NCBI GenBank assembly: GCA_002315235.1
Contig: DCGK01000043.1
Span: forward strand, 1-8,242
DNA from: Ruminococcus sp. UBA1780
GTDB lineage: Bacteria; Bacillota; Clostridia; Oscillospirales; Ruminococcaceae
Reading direction: 5' to 3'
Length of the DNA: 8,242 nt
The notes beneath the pieces are model-generated. The model saw only the letters and a list, made by a program, of their open reading frames with translations. It searched no databases and was not told the origin of the DNA. Below are positions 1 through 6,376 of the stretch, piece by piece (positions within the stretch are counted from its first letter, which is position 1; every line of letters starts with the position of its first letter). Position numbers and translations under genes: made by a program.

Positions 1-290
1 AGAATGATGTTCTCAGAACAATGGGTGACAAGCTCCGTGACAGGTCTGAAGACACTGTTGCAGTTCTTGCATGTGTAACTGACGGAAGCGGCGTATTCGC
101 TGTATCATGCGGCAAGGGTGCGGTTGCAAAGGGTGCTCACGCAGGCAGGATTGCAAAGGAAATATCAGCACTTACAGGCGGTAAGGGCGGCGGACGTCCT
201 GACAGTGCGATGGCTGGTATCGGTGATACATCAAAGACAGACGCAGCTATGGCAGAACTTAAGAACGTACTCGGTGCGTTTATAAAATAA
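1..290 (+). CDS. alaS: Alanyl-tRNA synthetase, C-terminal fragment (partial, 5' end outside window)
   Basis: This is the last 95 or so residues of alanine-tRNA ligase, the cytoplasmic enzyme that charges tRNA-Ala with alanine. The reading frame is open from base 3, before the first ATG at 21, so that ATG is internal and the gene continues upstream of the window. The fragment reads NDVLRTMGDKLRDR at its start, and ends in the glycine-rich GGKGGGRPDSAMAGIGD signature followed by a helical tail (AMAELKNVLGAFIK). This is the DHHA1-type C-terminal (C-Ala) domain, which helps bind the tRNA and assists editing. The catalytic and editing domains are not in view. The TAA stop at 288-290 is followed by a hairpin and then the HIT-family gene. 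Identification rests on the family-typical glycine motif and its place at the extreme C-terminus. Confidence 0.93.
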   Translation, partial: NDVLRTMGDKLRDRSEDTVAVLACVTDGSGVFAVSCGKGAVAKGAHAGRIAKEISALTGGKGGGRPDSAMAGIGDTSKTDAAMAELKNVLGAFIK

Positions 291-299
291 CGAAATACT

Positions 300-351
300 A
301 TATGATGCCCCTCTGCGCAGAAAGGATTCTGCACAGAGGGTAGTGTCATAT
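300..351 (+). terminator. Intergenic hairpin after alaS, possible weak terminator or processing site
   Basis: Bases 309-320 (CCCTCTGCGCAG) pair with 329-340 (CTGCACAGAGGG) as a 12-position stem with one C-A mismatch and an 8-base loop. Flanking bases 300-305 (ATATGA) can also pair with 346-351 (TCATAT) across an internal loop. The stem is followed by TTTACAG rather than a run of T, so it is not a textbook intrinsic terminator. It may give partial termination after alaS, protect an mRNA 3' end, or mark an RNA processing site between alaS and the next gene. Confidence 0.5.
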
Positions 352-373
352 TTACAGAAAGGAAAAAATCAAA

Positions 374-721
374 ATGGATTGCTTATTCTGCAAAATAATA
401 AACGGGGAAATCCCGTCAAATAAAGTATATGAAGACGATATGGTATATGCCTTTCATGATATCGCACCAATCGCTCCTGTTCATTTCCTTGTAATTCCAA
501 AGGAACATATCCAGGGCGCATGTGCGGTAACTGCTGAAAATTCAGCTGTTGTAGCTCATATTTTTGAAGTGGTTGCAAAGATTACAAAGGAAATGGGACT
601 TGAAGGCGGCTACAGAGTAATCACAAACAACGGTGACGATGCAGGTCAGACTGTCAAGCATCTTCATTTCCACGTGATCGGCGGAAAGCAGCTTGGCTGG
701 GACTCAAAACAGGGGGACTGA
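374..721 (+). CDS. HIT family (histidine triad) nucleotide-binding protein, HinT-like
   Basis: This 115-residue protein belongs to the histidine triad superfamily, in the small HINT branch of purine nucleoside phosphoramidases that cleave AMP-amine bonds. The active-site motif is HLHFHV, with H96, H98 and H100. It is preceded by the family-typical NNGDDAGQTVKH and followed by GGKQLGW, which matches the conserved HINT C-terminus. The N-terminus CLFCKIINGEIPSNKVYEDD is also diagnostic. Cys3 and Cys6, possibly with H45, could form the zinc site reported in some family members. Length is normal for HINT. The start is supported by an AGAAAGGA ribosome site about 10 bases upstream. The stop at 719-721 lies 3 bases before the phosphoribosyltransferase ATG, in the same frame, so the two are co-transcribed. 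The physiological substrate in bacteria is not well defined. The protein should be cytoplasmic. Confidence 0.93.
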   Translation: MDCLFCKIINGEIPSNKVYEDDMVYAFHDIAPIAPVHFLVIPKEHIQGACAVTAENSAVVAHIFEVVAKITKEMGLEGGYRVITNNGDDAGQTVKHLHFHVIGGKQLGWDSKQGD

Positions 722-724
722 GTA

Positions 725-1264
725 ATGGCTGAAACATATACACTTAACGTTGCAGGTCTTACAAGGGAGCTTACAAGATATCCTGTAAATGACAAACTTG
801 ATATTGCTGCATTTATAATGTTTTCAGATGTGGAACTTACAGTAAAGGTTTCAGAGGAGCTTCTGAAGAAGACTGATGACTTTGATGTTATTTTTACTTC
901 CGAGGCCAAGGGAATTCCTCTTGCATACGAAATGGCACGCCAGTCAGGAAAGCCTTATGTGGTTGCAAGAAAATCCGTAAAGGTTTATATGTCAAATCCC
1001 GTAAGCGTAAATGTCAGGTCAATTACAACAAAGGATGAGCAGATGCTTCATCTGGGAGATGAGAACGCTGCCATGATCAGAGGAAAAAAGGTTCTTGTAG
1101 TTGATGATGTAATCAGCACAGGCGAGTCACTCACAGCTATGGAAAAGCTTATCGAAAAAGCGGGCGGTACAGTATCACAGAAGTGTGCAGTGCTTGCCGA
1201 GGGTGATGCCGCAGAAAGAACAGATATAGTATTTCTTGAAAAGCTTCCTCTGTTCTTTAAGTAA
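725..1264 (+). CDS. Purine-type phosphoribosyltransferase family protein (adenine PRT-like)
   Basis: This 179-residue type I phosphoribosyltransferase would transfer the ribose-5-phosphate of PRPP to a nucleobase. The PRPP-binding signature is clear at residues 123-135, VLVVDDVISTGES, with the two acidic residues D127 and D128. Upstream, TSEAKGIPLAYEMA (58-71) occupies the place of the EARG segment of adenine PRTs, and VARKSVKVYM (80-89) the place of the base-proximal RK segment. These are altered from the classical Apt versions, so the base cannot be assigned with certainty: adenine is the default, and xanthine/guanine or a regulatory role are alternatives. Length matches Apt (about 180). 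An AGGGGG ribosome site lies inside the end of the preceding HIT gene, giving translational coupling. Pairing with a nucleoside phosphoramidase suggests a purine nucleotide salvage context, which is inference. Confidence 0.85.
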   Translation: MAETYTLNVAGLTRELTRYPVNDKLDIAAFIMFSDVELTVKVSEELLKKTDDFDVIFTSEAKGIPLAYEMARQSGKPYVVARKSVKVYMSNPVSVNVRSITTKDEQMLHLGDENAAMIRGKKVLVVDDVISTGESLTAMEKLIEKAGGTVSQKCAVLAEGDAAERTDIVFLEKLPLFFK

Positions 1265-1276
1265 CAATACCGGAAA

Positions 1277-3286
1277 ATGAAGCGAAAGATGGTTTATGCC
1301 GGGGGTGCCTGGACAGCCGGAATGTTTTTTGCTTCTGTTTTGTCAGCTGATGTGCAGATACCGGCGATGCTGATTGTGCTGCTGGTATCTGCGTTTTTCT
1401 TCAGAAAAATTACAGGTAAATTCATCTATTTTGCAGTGAGCGGCGGCTTCTTCATCGCCGGAGCACTTGTCTTCACTCTTCAGAGTCATTTCGTTTATGA
1501 CAGCATACGAAGCTATGCCGGAGAGGAGATTTTATTCGAGGGCAGGGTGGTTCAGGCAGAAGAATACACTGACGGAAAGTCAGGCTATCTTGTCCGCGGA
1601 AAAATAAACGGAAAAACAAAAGCGGATATAAACTGCTTTGTGAATACGCTGGGGTGCGGATATTCGGACAGAATAAGCTTCAGATGTACTCCGTCCGGCT
1701 TTGAAAATACATTTCTTTTCAGAACAAAGGATTATTACGAATCAAAGGGATGCTTTCTTCAGACGAACAGATTATCCGATGTGCAGATAACTGAAAACAA
1801 AAGTATTACACCCGTAAAGCTTATTATGCGATACCGTGAGTATGCGGCAAAGCGTACCGGTGAAATACTTCCCGGAAAATACGGTGCACTTATCACATCA
1901 ATGCTTCTGGGGGAGAAGGACGGTCTGGGTGAAAACACAAAGAAGCAGCTTTACAGATGCGGTACAGGACACATGATGGCTGTATCAGGACTGCATCTTG
2001 TTCTTATAGTTTCAGTTGTGTCAGCAGTTCTTGAAAGAACGGGAATAAACGGGAAGAGGAAGTTTCTGTTTACTGAAGCGGTTATCATTCTCTTTGTGGT
2101 GTTTTCCGGATTTACCGTGTCTGTTACCAGAGCGGCTCTTATGATGACGCTTATATGCAGTGCGGAACTTTTTTCGAGAAAGACAGATGCGCTTAACTCT
2201 CTTTGTATTGCGGCATTTCTGATGCTCAGTGTTCATCCGTATCTTATCAGAAATTCATCGTTTCTTCTTTCCGCTGCAGGAACATTCGGCGCGTCAGTTC
2301 TTGTTCCGTATATAACTGCAGATATTCCGGATGAAGGAATTCTTAACAGTCTCAGAAAGAAAATAATCAGTGTATTCTGTATATCTGTATGCGTATTTCC
2401 TTTTTCAGTAATGTTTTTTGACGAGGTTTCCGTGATTTCACCTGTGTCAGATATTGTTATAATTCCGCTGTGTACTTTTGCACTGCTCTGCGGACTTGTA
2501 TCTGCGCTGACAGGCTTCACGGATGTAATTTCATATCCGTTTCTGATGGCAGGAGGTCTGGCTTCAAAGCTTGTACTGAAGCTGTCTTCATTGATTTCAT
2601 CGACTGGTATTTCCTCTGTTTCACTTAAAAAAGGCTACGTTCCGCTGCTTACACTGTTTCTTGTCGTATTCACAGCATTTACAGCATACAAGTTCAGAAA
2701 CAGGAAAAATACACTTGCAGCACTCGTTGTTTCAGCAGCTGTATTCTGCGGAGCATCAGCACTGAACGGTTTCATGAACAGAAATGTTCTTTCTGTATAC
2801 CGTGTGGGAAACGGAAAAAATGCTGCAGTTGCTGTTTCGATGAACGGCTGTACGGATATTATAGACATTACCGGAAATGCCAAAACATCCCGCTATGTTT
2901 CAAAGCTTGCGGATATGTGCGGAATGCACAGGATAAACTCGGTGTCATTTATGAAAAATCCATACCAGAGCATGGCTTCTTTTACGGACAGGCTTGTTCT
3001 GAACGATGTAAGTCACGTTTATGTCCCGGAGAATGTGTATGTCGGGTACGGAATTCGTATATGCGGATGTGAACCCGAATTTTTCGGCAGTGACGGAGTT
3101 TTTATAGACAGGGGAAAGTACACGGTAAGTGCGACCCCTGACGGAGCAGTAACCGTGGAACATAACGGACACATAATTCATGCGGATGCTGAAGGAATTG
3201 ATACGGAAGACGGCCGCTGTACAGAGCAGAATATTGCTGTAAGGCAGTCTGAAACAGGAAAAACAGGTATCTGGAAACTTGGATGA
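1277..3286 (+). CDS. comEC: ComEC/Rec2-family DNA uptake channel protein with degenerate C-terminal domain
   Basis: This 669-residue polytopic membrane protein belongs to the family that carries single-stranded DNA across the membrane in natural transformation. Residues 10-70 hold about three hydrophobic segments. Residues 80-170 look like the extracellular OB-fold (DUF4131-like) domain, with cysteines at 120, 127, 137 and 159 that could form disulfides. The competence domain spans about 185-470. It includes SMLLGEKDGL (208-217), the hallmark GHMMAVSGLHLVLI (231-244), and SVHPYLIRNSSFLLSAAGTFG (318-338), which matches the family's conserved HP...SFxLSxxAt stretch. More membrane segments run to about 496. 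The tail from 503 resembles a shortened metallo-beta-lactamase domain but lacks the HxHxDH metal site. The ATG at 1277 has no good ribosome site (CGG lies too close); the ATG at 1289 is a possible alternative. Whether the organism is naturally competent cannot be judged here. Confidence 0.9.
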   Translation: MKRKMVYAGGAWTAGMFFASVLSADVQIPAMLIVLLVSAFFFRKITGKFIYFAVSGGFFIAGALVFTLQSHFVYDSIRSYAGEEILFEGRVVQAEEYTDGKSGYLVRGKINGKTKADINCFVNTLGCGYSDRISFRCTPSGFENTFLFRTKDYYESKGCFLQTNRLSDVQITENKSITPVKLIMRYREYAAKRTGEILPGKYGALITSMLLGEKDGLGENTKKQLYRCGTGHMMAVSGLHLVLIVSVVSAVLERTGINGKRKFLFTEAVIILFVVFSGFTVSVTRAALMMTLICSAELFSRKTDALNSLCIAAFLMLSVHPYLIRNSSFLLSAAGTFGASVLVPYITADIPDEGILNSLRKKIISVFCISVCVFPFSVMFFDEVSVISPVSDIVIIPLCTFALLCGLVSALTGFTDVISYPFLMAGGLASKLVLKLSSLISSTGISSVSLKKGYVPLLTLFLVVFTAFTAYKFRNRKNTLAALVVSAAVFCGASALNGFMNRNVLSVYRVGNGKNAAVAVSMNGCTDIIDITGNAKTSRYVSKLADMCGMHRINSVSFMKNPYQSMASFTDRLVLNDVSHVYVPENVYVGYGIRICGCEPEFFGSDGVFIDRGKYTVSATPDGAVTVEHNGHIIHADAEGIDTEDGRCTEQNIAVRQSETGKTGIWKLG

Positions 3287-3294
3287 GGTGAAAA

Positions 3295-4347
3295 ATGGGA
3301 CAGATTACTCCTGCTGAATTTGAAAAGGAAATTAAATCAGCAGTTCTAAAAAATATATATTATATTTACGGAAGAGATTCAGGAAGAGTATCTGCGTTTT
3401 CAGAGCTCGTTCGTAAAAAATATCTTGGAAAAAACTATTCGTCAGCTGATTATACGAAGTTTGAAGGTAAAAACTTCAGTATCAGCGAGTTTGCGGATAC
3501 GGCTGAAGTATATCCGATGTTTACCGAATACAACTTCATCGAAATCAATGACTTTAACGCAGATGATTTCAGTGCTGATGAGCTGAAGGTATTTACCGGA
3601 GTAACGGAAAACATACCGCCTCAGACGGTAATCCTGATTTCAGTTACGGGATTTGACGTAAAGGGCGGAAAGAAAGCTCCCGGAGCAAAAAACAAAAAGA
3701 TAATTGATGCGTGCGCAAAGGCAGGAACGGTAACTGAAGCTGATCTGAGAAAGCCGGCTGAGATGACTGCATATATTACGGGACTTGCAGCTGAATACGG
3801 TTCGTCAGTTTCAAAGGAAAACGCTGAAAAGCTGGCAGCTGTCTGCCTCGGTGATACGCTGAGAGTTGACAATGAGGTTCACAAGCTTGCGTCATTTGCC
3901 GGCGGCGGAGAGATTACCGGTCAGATGATTGATGAAATGGTCTCAGCGGGAATAGATACAACTGCATTTGCTCTGGCATCCGCAGTAACATCATTTAACT
4001 CTGCTGCGTCTCTTAAAATTCTGGATGATCTTTTTTTACAGAGAACAGAGGCAGTGATGATTCTGTCAGCACTCTCCTCTGCATTTATGGATCTTTACAG
4101 AGCCGGAACAGCAATTGCGTCGGGTGAGTCAGAAGCGGCAGTTGCTGCTGATTTCGGGTACAGAGGACGCGAATTTGTAGTAAGAAATTCATTCAGGGAT
4201 GCAAGAAAGACAACTGTGGTTCATCTCAGAAAATGCCTTCGTATTCTTGAGGATGCAGATCTTGAATGCAAGTCGACACGGCTTGACCAGAAAATTATAA
4301 TAGAAAAGGCAATAGTTCAGATGCTTGCTGCACGAAACGGAGAGTGA
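3295..4347 (+). CDS. holA: DNA polymerase III subunit delta (clamp loader)
   Basis: This 350-residue protein is the delta subunit of the replicative clamp loader, which opens the beta sliding clamp. Order of signs: an N-terminal AAA+-like strand and degenerate P-loop, NIYYIYGRDSGRV (20-31), as in delta subunits that do not hydrolyse ATP; TVILISVTGFD (111-121); the helical domain around CLGDTLRVDNEVHKLASFAG (184-203), where the NE.HKLA segment is the most diagnostic; AFALASAVTS with LKILDDLFLQ (224-249); and the C-terminal ADLECKSTRLDQKIIIEKAIVQM (321-343), equivalent to the usual D..xKS..xD..xxLE tail. Length is typical. A GAGGTG ribosome site at 3285-3290 overlaps the comEC stop and sits 4 bases before the ATG. 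comEC followed by holA is a common order in Firmicutes, which supports both calls. Confidence 0.92.
   Translation: MGQITPAEFEKEIKSAVLKNIYYIYGRDSGRVSAFSELVRKKYLGKNYSSADYTKFEGKNFSISEFADTAEVYPMFTEYNFIEINDFNADDFSADELKVFTGVTENIPPQTVILISVTGFDVKGGKKAPGAKNKKIIDACAKAGTVTEADLRKPAEMTAYITGLAAEYGSSVSKENAEKLAAVCLGDTLRVDNEVHKLASFAGGGEITGQMIDEMVSAGIDTTAFALASAVTSFNSAASLKILDDLFLQRTEAVMILSALSSAFMDLYRAGTAIASGESEAAVAADFGYRGREFVVRNSFRDARKTTVVHLRKCLRILEDADLECKSTRLDQKIIIEKAIVQMLAARNGE
4339..4344 (+). promoter_or_regulatory. Ribosome binding site deciding a TTG start for rnmV
   Basis: GGAGAG lies inside the end of holA. It is 8 bases from the TTG at 4353, a normal spacing, but it touches the GTG at 4344, which overlaps the holA stop as GTGA. 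The TTG start therefore fits better. It also gives an N-terminus (MLRTEQAIIVEG) close in length to the start of known RNase M5 proteins. Confidence 0.6.
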
Positions 4348-4352
4348 AGGGT

Positions 4353-4958
4353 TTGCTTAGGACAGAGCAGGCTATAATAGTTGAAGGAAAGTATGACAAG
4401 ATAAAGCTTGAAACGATTATCGATGCAACTATAGTGGTTACAAACGGCTACGGAATCTTTAAGGACAGGGAAAAACTTGAACTTATCAGATTCTATGCGA
4501 GAAAAAAGGGAATAATAATTCTTACTGACTCAGACGGTGCCGGCTTTAAGATAAGGGGATATCTTAAAGGCTCGGTTCCTGAGGGAAGTATAACAAATGT
4601 CTATATACCTGATGTTTTCGGTAAGGAAAAGAGAAAAGAAAAGCCTTCATGCGAGGGAAAGCTCGGAGTTGAAGGAATAAAAAAAGATCTCATCATTGAA
4701 GCTTTCAGAAAAGCGGGAATAAAATTTCTTGATGATGACAGTGTTAAGAGGACGAAAAAGAATCCTGTTACAAGGATGGATATATATGATGCCGGACTTA
4801 CAGGAATGCCGGACAGTACCGAAAGACGAAGAAAACTGCTCCGGAAGCTCGGCCTTCCGGAGAGACTTTCAACCGCAGGCATGCTTGAGGCACTGAATGC
4901 AATGATGTCTTCGGAAGAGTTTCATGAGATGATGGAAAAAGAAGAGGAGAGGGATTAA
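4353..4958 (+). CDS. rnmV: Ribonuclease M5 (5S rRNA maturation), Toprim nuclease
   Basis: RNase M5 is the Firmicute endonuclease that trims precursor 5S rRNA to its mature ends, acting in the cytoplasm on the ribosomal protein L18-bound precursor. Numbered from the upstream GTG at 4344 (204 residues), the Toprim domain shows AIIVEGKYDKIKL with catalytic E14, then TNGYGIF (33-39), and GIIILTDSDGAGFKIR with the acidic pair D62 and D64. KLGVEGIKKDLIIEAF (106-121) matches the conserved GVE segment of RNase M5, and the C-terminal part MDIYDAGLTG...RRKLLRKLGLP...MLEALNAM (145-187) matches its helical substrate-binding half. The length is slightly above the roughly 186 residues of the Bacillus protein, with a lysine-rich insertion near 92-104. 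The TTG start is chosen from ribosome site spacing. The gene follows holA rather than the rsmA (ksgA) neighbour seen in Bacillus. Confidence 0.88.
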   Translation: MLRTEQAIIVEGKYDKIKLETIIDATIVVTNGYGIFKDREKLELIRFYARKKGIIILTDSDGAGFKIRGYLKGSVPEGSITNVYIPDVFGKEKRKEKPSCEGKLGVEGIKKDLIIEAFRKAGIKFLDDDSVKRTKKNPVTRMDIYDAGLTGMPDSTERRRKLLRKLGLPERLSTAGMLEALNAMMSSEEFHEMMEKEEERD

Positions 4959-6361
4959 TGGTATTTTCAAGTATAACATTTCTGTATTTTTTTCTCCCGG
5001 CAGTGCTGATACTTTATCTGCCGGCTCCGAAAAAAATAAAAAACATAGTGCTGCTTCTTGCAGGACTGCTGTTTTACTCGTGGGGTGAACCTACATATTT
5101 CTGGGTTATGATTGCATCGTCACTTGTTGACTATGCAGCGGGTATTTTCATGAACAGAACAGAGAAAACAGGTCTGAGAAGATTTGCACTGATTTTTTCC
5201 ATGGTGGTCGACCTTGGATTTCTGTTTGTGTTCAAGTACAGCGGATTCGTTGTCAGAGTAATAAATTCTGCATTTAAAACAAATATTCCTGAGCCGGACC
5301 TGCCGCTTCCGATAGGAATTTCATTCTACACCTTCCAGAGTATGTCGTACACAATTGACGTTTATCTGAATAAGGTTAAGGTTCAGAAAAACTTTATAAG
5401 CTATCTCACTTACGTCTCGCTTTTTCCACAGCTTGTTGCCGGACCGATTGTCCGCTACAACGAGGTTGAAAATGAAATTGATGAGAGAACAGTAAATGCT
5501 GACGGAATTGGCGACGGTGCAGTGCTTTTCATAAAGGGTCTTGCAAAGAAGGTTCTTATCGCCAACAATATCGGCGCTTTGTGGACTCAGGTTAAGGGAA
5601 TGGATTTCAGTGAAATTTCCGTACTCACAGCATGGCTTGGCATACTGGCCTTTACTTTCCAGATTTACTTCGATTTCTCCGGATATTCGGATATGGCAAG
5701 AGGCCTTGGAAAAATGCTCGGTTTTAATTTTCCTGTGAACTTTGACCATCCGTACCAGTCGAAGAGTATTTCGGAATTCTGGAGAAGATGGCATATAACT
5801 CTCGGAACATGGTTCCGCGAATACCTCTACATCCCGCTTGGCGGAAACAGAAAGGGAATGCCGCGAACATGCCTTAATCTTGCGATAGTATGGATTCTTA
5901 CAGGATTCTGGCACGGAGCAAGCTTTAACTTCATTTTCTGGGGTGCTTTTTACGGAATACTGATTATTATCGAAAGACTGGGATTTTCAAAGGTTCTTGA
6001 AAAGCTTCCTGCTGCACTGAGCAATCTTTACACATTCCTTATGGTTATGACAGGCTGGGCAATGTTTGACCTCGACACAATGAAGGACTTTGCCGGATAT
6101 GTTGCTGCAATGTTCAGCGGAAGCAGGCTTTACGACAGCTTTGCACTTTACCAGCTGTCATCATTCGGTATTATGTTTGTGGTATGTATTATTGCTTCAA
6201 CAGACATGTGGAACAGACTGTGTACAGCTGTTTCGGCAAATGAAAAAGCCGGAAAGGCTGTCGGATTTGCTGTGCCGGCTGTATCACTTGTACTCCTTCT
6301 TTTATGTACATGCTATCTTGTTGACGCATCATACAATCCGTTCCTTTACTTCAGATTTTAA
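4958..6361 (+). CDS. MBOAT family O-acyltransferase, AlgI/PatA-like
   Basis: This 467-residue integral membrane protein belongs to the membrane-bound O-acyltransferase family. AlgI, PatA and DltB relatives pass an acyl group, usually acetyl, from the cytoplasmic to the outer face for attachment to a surface polymer. It shows about 11 hydrophobic segments; the N-terminus FSSITFLYFFLPAVLILY and LLFYSWGEPTYFWVM (38-51) are typical. Key motifs are LPIGISFYTFQSMSYTIDVY (117-136), FPQLVAGPIVRY (156-167), FDFSGYSDMARGLGKMLGFNFP (238-259), FWRRWHITLGTWFREYLYIPLGG (274-296) with H279, and LTGFWHGASFNF (314-325) with the presumed catalytic H319. Length matches AlgI (roughly 470-520). Its ATG overlaps the rnmV stop (TAATG), with a GGAGAGG ribosome site upstream. 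The next gene encodes a DHHW partner, so the pair likely acylates a cell-surface glycan. The polymer is not identifiable from this window. Confidence 0.93.
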   Translation: MVFSSITFLYFFLPAVLILYLPAPKKIKNIVLLLAGLLFYSWGEPTYFWVMIASSLVDYAAGIFMNRTEKTGLRRFALIFSMVVDLGFLFVFKYSGFVVRVINSAFKTNIPEPDLPLPIGISFYTFQSMSYTIDVYLNKVKVQKNFISYLTYVSLFPQLVAGPIVRYNEVENEIDERTVNADGIGDGAVLFIKGLAKKVLIANNIGALWTQVKGMDFSEISVLTAWLGILAFTFQIYFDFSGYSDMARGLGKMLGFNFPVNFDHPYQSKSISEFWRRWHITLGTWFREYLYIPLGGNRKGMPRTCLNLAIVWILTGFWHGASFNFIFWGAFYGILIIIERLGFSKVLEKLPAALSNLYTFLMVMTGWAMFDLDTMKDFAGYVAAMFSGSRLYDSFALYQLSSFGIMFVVCIIASTDMWNRLCTAVSANEKAGKAVGFAVPAVSLVLLLLCTCYLVDASYNPFLYFRF

Positions 6362-6362
6362 C

Positions 6363-6370
6363 AGGGGGTG
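6363..6370 (+). promoter_or_regulatory. Strong ribosome binding site deciding a TTG start for the DHHW gene
   Basis: AGGGGGTG differs at one position from the consensus AGGAGGTG. It lies 6 bases before the TTG at 6377, and it would contain the alternative GTG start (6368-6370) within itself. The TTG is therefore the better start. It gives an N-terminus of MKNIQKK followed directly by a hydrophobic segment, as expected for a signal anchor. Confidence 0.65.
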
Positions 6371-6376
6371 TATCAG

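Noticed and set aside
291..373. Possible promoter or riboswitch upstream of the HIT gene
   Set aside because: No convincing -35/-10 pair is visible, and the gap is too short and too simple for a known riboswitch; only the hairpin can be supported.
5321..5914. A 197-residue open frame on the - strand inside the MBOAT gene
   Set aside because: The + strand frame has unmistakable MBOAT motifs throughout this region. The antisense translation has no recognisable motif, is rich in Cys, Ser and Arg as shadows often are, and no convincing ribosome site was seen.
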